Shown piece after piece: positions 60,510 through 64,000 of a stretch of 64,000 bases of DNA (positions are counted from its first letter, which is position 1; each line of letters opens with the position of its first letter). The translations under genes were made by a program, and so were the position numbers. Source of the stretch: Alistipes sp. (GTDB taxonomy: Bacteria; Bacteroidota; Bacteroidia; Bacteroidales; Rikenellaceae); contig JAHHQM010000001.1 in assembly GCA_020026395.1 (NCBI GenBank), positions 314,228 to 378,227 on the forward strand. Direction: 5' to 3'. The notes beneath the pieces were generated by a model. That model was not told where the DNA came from. It ran no database searches and saw nothing but the letters and a program-made list of their open reading frames with translations.

Positions 60510-63164
60510 TTATCTCAGGCTGAACTTGATTTTGAAAATCACGGCCGCGGGACGGAGCGTGTAGGTCTGTATGTAGTGGGTGATGTCGCTCTGCGAGGAA
60601 GAGTTGAACGACCCCGTGTCAAGCAGGTTGCGCCCTTCGAGGGAATACTCCATGCGTCGCCCCTTGTAGGAGAGCGAGGCATCGAGGAAGAACATGCTGC
60701 GGTCGGTACCTCCGATGGCCGTATTGTAGTAATGCTCGCCCCCGACACGGCAGATCAGATGCTTGCGGATGATGAAGTTGATGTCTGCACGCTGGCTCAA
60801 CCTGTCGATGGGATCGAAGGGCTTGCTGCTCTTGATGCGGCTTTGGCTGCGCGTGTAGTCGGCTCTGTAGTTCAAGTGTATGGCATTTGTGAAATGGGTC
60901 GAGATGTCGAGACCTGCCATGGCCATATCGTAGGAAGTCGGCACGAGGACATCCTGTCGCAGTACGTCCTGCCACGAACGGGAGAAGCCGCCCGAGAGAT
61001 TCACCGTCGTCGAGATGCCGTCGAAACGCTTGCTGATCTTGCCGCTGATGTTGAAGCCGTCCGAAGTGTTATCCATCGCAATGGCCTCAATACGGCTCAA
61101 CGAACCCTCGTAGGTCGTACCGTACATCAGATTGCGTTTGGAGCGGTAGTAGGAAACGTCCAGCGATGCGAACAGTGCGCGGATGGTGTTGGCGTAGGAA
61201 AGCGACGCCGAGTAGTTCTGCATGCGCGTGCGACCGGTCTCGCCCTCCTTGCTGGCGATCATTCGGTAGTCGGAGAGAATATAACCGCTGTAATTGTCAT
61301 ACAGCCCGCCGATCACCTCGTTGTACGATGCACGGGCCGAGAATTTGACGTTGTAGGAGAAGCTCGACTCAAGGGACAGCGAGGGGGAGACGAACAGACG
61401 GTTGTCCGTGGTCGTACTGCCGAGGTTGCGGTCCTCGGTGCGCAGCAACGCGAAGTCCAGCGGCACATAGAGATTCGCCGAAAAGAGGTCGCCGATACGG
61501 TAACCGATGCTCGGCCCCACGATCAGATCCAGCCGCCGCCAATATATGTCGTTGCGCATGGTGTCCGCGGCCGGAAGGGCGTGTCCTGCTGCGTTCATGG
61601 CCGAGAGCTCCGATTCCATGCGTTCCACCTGAGCGTTGAGTCTCGCATTGAGCGAGAATGACCACCGCCGCACGCTATAAGAGGTAAAAGCCGAGTTGCG
61701 GGTGCGGAAGCGACGGCTGTCGAGCGTCTGGAGTGCATCGGGATAATCGGCCGGGGCATCGAAGACCTCGGGATAGAGCATCGGGCGGATGCGCAGCGAC
61801 GTGGGTTGCGTCGTGTAGTCGGTCTCCGAGCGGAACTGTGCCGTCCAATCGCCCCAGCGCCACACATCGGTGAAGTAGTTCCGCAGTGTAATTTTCGGAA
61901 GACGGAAGCGCTGGTCTACCCGCTCGCCGTCGTTTATCACGCGCCCGTAATCGGCATCCCATTGTCCGCCGAAGGTCAGTTTCTCATTGAGGTAGTGTTT
62001 ATCGATATTCGAGCGCAGTTGCAGGTTCACTTCCGCACGGTCGGTGCGGTGGTCGGCAAGGCTCTGCTCCGTGATTACGAGCGGTGCGGCATCGGGCAGG
62101 TAGCAGGTGGTCAGGGAATTACCCTCCGAGGTCTGGAAATCGTGGATGTAATGGGCGTTGGTCGTCAGGGTATAATCCTCATTGCGCAACTTGACGATGG
62201 CGTTCGTCGAGATCGTGTGAATCTCGTTGTCGAGATACCGCTCCCGTTCGAGAGAGGGCTCGCTCGGACGGTGTACGCCCAAAAACGACGAAGTCTCGTC
62301 CATTCCTCCGTAGAAACTCGTCAGCTCGCGTGAGACGTCATCGCCCGTGTTGTTGGTCTTGTAGGCATTGAGGGTCTGGAATTTGCGGCTGAAGTACATT
62401 GCCGTCGCCTCGGCGTTCCACATCCACGGCTTGTAGCCTCCGCCCAGTTGCAATGTCGCATTCCATGTACCTTTGGCCGAATCCTTCAGACGCAGGTTGA
62501 GCGCGGCCTGGTCGGAACTGGCGATTTTTTTCAGTGCCTTGATTGGCTGATGGTTCTCATAGACCTCCACACGGGCAATGTCCTTGGCCTGCACGTTGTT
62601 CGTAGCCAGACCGTAGCGTCCCTCGAGCATATCCAGTCCCTCGATGTAGAACTTGTTGATGGGCTTGCCGTTGTATTTGATCTCGCCCGACTTCGCCACT
62701 TCGATACCCGGCATCTTTTTCAGCACATCGCCGATCGAATGGTCGGTGACGTCACTGTATTTCGCAACGACATAGACCAGCGTGTCGTTCTTGCGCACGA
62801 CGGCAGGTGCCTTGACTTTCACCTCGCGGATTTTCAAACCGTCTTCACTGACCGCAAGGTCCAAACGCCGACTTTGCGCCGGAATGAGCCGCACCACCTT
62901 GCGGATATTGAAACCCGAAGCCACCACCGCCAGCGAGTCGGCATCGCCCCGATATTCGAGACGGAAGACACCGTCGTCGTTCGTAATCATGTAGCCATAG
63001 AGCTGTCGGAATCGGGTATCCTGCAACATGACATTGACACTGCCCACGGGGCGTGAGGTCGTCGCATTGCGAATCGTACCACTGATGACAATCGGCTCCT
63101 GCGCATAAAGACGCAGTGAAACACAGACAAACAGCACAGCAAGAAATAGGGAAAGGTTGCGCAT
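60510..63164 (-). CDS. TonB-receptor-like outer-membrane beta-barrel protein
   Basis: 884 residues. Signal peptide MRNLSLFLAVLFVCVSLRLYAQ; an N-terminal carboxypeptidase-like regulatory domain (about 25-105, IVISGTIRNATTSRPVGSVN), then a plug-like domain (SIGDVLKKMPGIEVAKSGEI and YNGKPINKFYIEGLDML) and a large barrel ending in FKIKFSLR, with a C-terminal aromatic-poor final strand. No TonB box or SusD partner is evident. The upstream GLPGLI gene forms its pair. This type is thought to transport or display peptides or proteins. Substrate unknown. Confidence 0.85.
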   Translation of the reverse strand: MRNLSLFLAVLFVCVSLRLYAQEPIVISGTIRNATTSRPVGSVNVMLQDTRFRQLYGYMITNDDGVFRLEYRGDADSLAVVASGFNIRKVVRLIPAQSRRLDLAVSEDGLKIREVKVKAPAVVRKNDTLVYVVAKYSDVTDHSIGDVLKKMPGIEVAKSGEIKYNGKPINKFYIEGLDMLEGRYGLATNNVQAKDIARVEVYENHQPIKALKKIASSDQAALNLRLKDSAKGTWNATLQLGGGYKPWMWNAEATAMYFSRKFQTLNAYKTNNTGDDVSRELTSFYGGMDETSSFLGVHRPSEPSLERERYLDNEIHTISTNAIVKLRNEDYTLTTNAHYIHDFQTSEGNSLTTCYLPDAAPLVITEQSLADHRTDRAEVNLQLRSNIDKHYLNEKLTFGGQWDADYGRVINDGERVDQRFRLPKITLRNYFTDVWRWGDWTAQFRSETDYTTQPTSLRIRPMLYPEVFDAPADYPDALQTLDSRRFRTRNSAFTSYSVRRWSFSLNARLNAQVERMESELSAMNAAGHALPAADTMRNDIYWRRLDLIVGPSIGYRIGDLFSANLYVPLDFALLRTEDRNLGSTTTDNRLFVSPSLSLESSFSYNVKFSARASYNEVIGGLYDNYSGYILSDYRMIASKEGETGRTRMQNYSASLSYANTIRALFASLDVSYYRSKRNLMYGTTYEGSLSRIEAIAMDNTSDGFNISGKISKRFDGISTTVNLSGGFSRSWQDVLRQDVLVPTSYDMAMAGLDISTHFTNAIHLNYRADYTRSQSRIKSSKPFDPIDRLSQRADINFIIRKHLICRVGGEHYYNTAIGGTDRSMFFLDASLSYKGRRMEYSLEGRNLLDTGSFNSSSQSDITHYIQTYTLRPAAVIFKIKFSLR

Positions 63165-63218
63165 AATCGTAGTTTTAAGGTCTGTTTCTTTTCTATTTTC
63201 AGGATCGAGACGAACGGT

Positions 63219-64000
63219 TCACTCCAGTTCCAGAGGAGGAGTATGGGGAAGCTTGATATCCCCCGGTTCGGGAGCGACAAAACGGCCCTCCTTCTCGACC
63301 AACATCTTTATATTCACCATACGCATCGCAGTGACGGGTTCCTTCCACAACCTCTCTTCCATACGAAGCCATTGTCGGCGTGTGATACGTTGGCTCCGAT
63401 GTCCGAAATCACCACCAACCGACGGATCATGAATCCACAACGGTTTTCCATCGGGCTGTATAATGTATGAGGCTATCCAACTGAAAAGGCCTTCCGACTC
63501 CTCCACGGCAAGTATCAACCCCGGCAATCCGCCGAATTTCCACGGACCGTACTGCATCGGAAGATCCGGAGCGTATCGGACGGTGTATTGGCGTCCCCGC
63601 CATGTGCAGGTAGCCTTGAAACAGGAATATCCGAGCACCGGCTCGCAGGGAACATTGTCTGTCGTCCAATGCAGGGGCTCCACCGGCTCCTCATATTCAT
63701 AATCGCTTTCCCACAATCTGTGGACGACGTTTCGATGGCCGACCGACGGATAGTTCGTATATACGTCACAATAATAGGGCTTCTCGTCCGGCGCGAATGC
63801 CCGGTTCTTGTTTATTCCGTCGAGTTTCTGTCTCCGCGCCTGAAAGGAAAGGGAATCGTAGAGGGCTGCTCCGGCACTGTAATAGTGTACGTATTTCCGT
63901 CCCACGGACAAAACCGTCCTGTCGAAGCAGGTTTTCCGGTCCGGCGTGTCCTGTGAATACCGAAATATGTAACCGACCTCCAACTGACAGGTGTCAATCG
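63219..64000 (-). CDS. GLPGLI-family protein, truncated by window edge
   Basis: At least 259 residues visible, entering the window at base 64000 in frame (IDTCQLEVGYIFRYSQDTPD). The TTG at 63983 is not the start. The signature GPWKFGGLPGLILAVEESEG names the family. Family members are exported proteins encoded beside TonB-receptor-like genes, as here, with the partner gene starting 54 bases downstream. Function unknown. Confidence 0.85.
   Translation of the reverse strand, partial: IDTCQLEVGYIFRYSQDTPDRKTCFDRTVLSVGRKYVHYYSAGAALYDSLSFQARRQKLDGINKNRAFAPDEKPYYCDVYTNYPSVGHRNVVHRLWESDYEYEEPVEPLHWTTDNVPCEPVLGYSCFKATCTWRGRQYTVRYAPDLPMQYGPWKFGGLPGLILAVEESEGLFSWIASYIIQPDGKPLWIHDPSVGGDFGHRSQRITRRQWLRMEERLWKEPVTAMRMVNIKMLVEKEGRFVAPEPGDIKLPHTPPLELE

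Overview
The window is a stretch of Bacteroidales chromosome. Promoters of the Bacteroidota type (TTG about 19-20 bases upstream of TAnnTTTG) precede many genes. The gene content is also typical of the order: fimbrillin, DUF3575 and DUF5119 genes, a GLPGLI protein, GH97, a FISUMP lipoprotein, a GSCFA protein and a PafA-like protein. The housekeeping genes look moderately GC-rich, which would suit Rikenellaceae/Alistipes, but that placement is inference. No CRISPR array, rRNA operon or replication origin was seen. One tRNA (Gly, CCC) is present.

Bases 1-18,500 are mostly core genes. They comprise the 3' part of argS, an OmpA-like secreted protein, an M20 dipeptidase and glmM. A long co-directional run follows: nucleoside phosphorylase, dnaN, a DnaQ-type exonuclease, a LysM/periplasmic-binding fusion, rex, a kinase-less FAD synthetase and a thioesterase. 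Then come htpG, two neighbouring decayed genes, galM-galK and msrA. Bases 18,500-29,500 carry glycan-related genes (a FISUMP lipoprotein, a retaining-type GH97, and a GH33 sialidase coupled to a GH2 beta-mannosidase), with dinB and a small macro-like protein between them.

Bases 29,500-51,800 return to core functions: dCMP deaminase, secA, a five-gene run (GSCFA, a PafA-like protein that lacks catalytic residues, sufE, DUF59, DUF2851), ispE, rpiB, typA, aroB, pheT, lepA, an acyl-CoA ligase and tRNA-Gly. Between pheT and lepA lies a compact operon of DUF134, two NifX-like proteins and two MinD-type ATPases carrying ferredoxin domains. Its layout resembles the orange-protein (ORP) complex genes of Desulfovibrio. 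A perfect TATGAAC/GTTCATA dyad overlaps its promoter.

Bases 51,800-60,500 are an accessory island. It starts with an IS21-type remnant next to the tRNA, then a tyrosine recombinase, then a 194-base segment bounded by 25-base imperfect inverted repeats (23/25 matching, with a 17-base exact core). A four-gene fimbrial operon (DUF3575, DUF5119, fimbrillin, large fimbrillin-like lipoprotein) follows. The bounded segment contains one near-consensus promoter, and in this sequence it points away from the fimbrial genes. This is best read as a phase-variable fimbria captured in its OFF orientation. Two decayed genes close the island. The window ends with a TonB-receptor-like outer-membrane protein and the downstream part of a GLPGLI-family gene.
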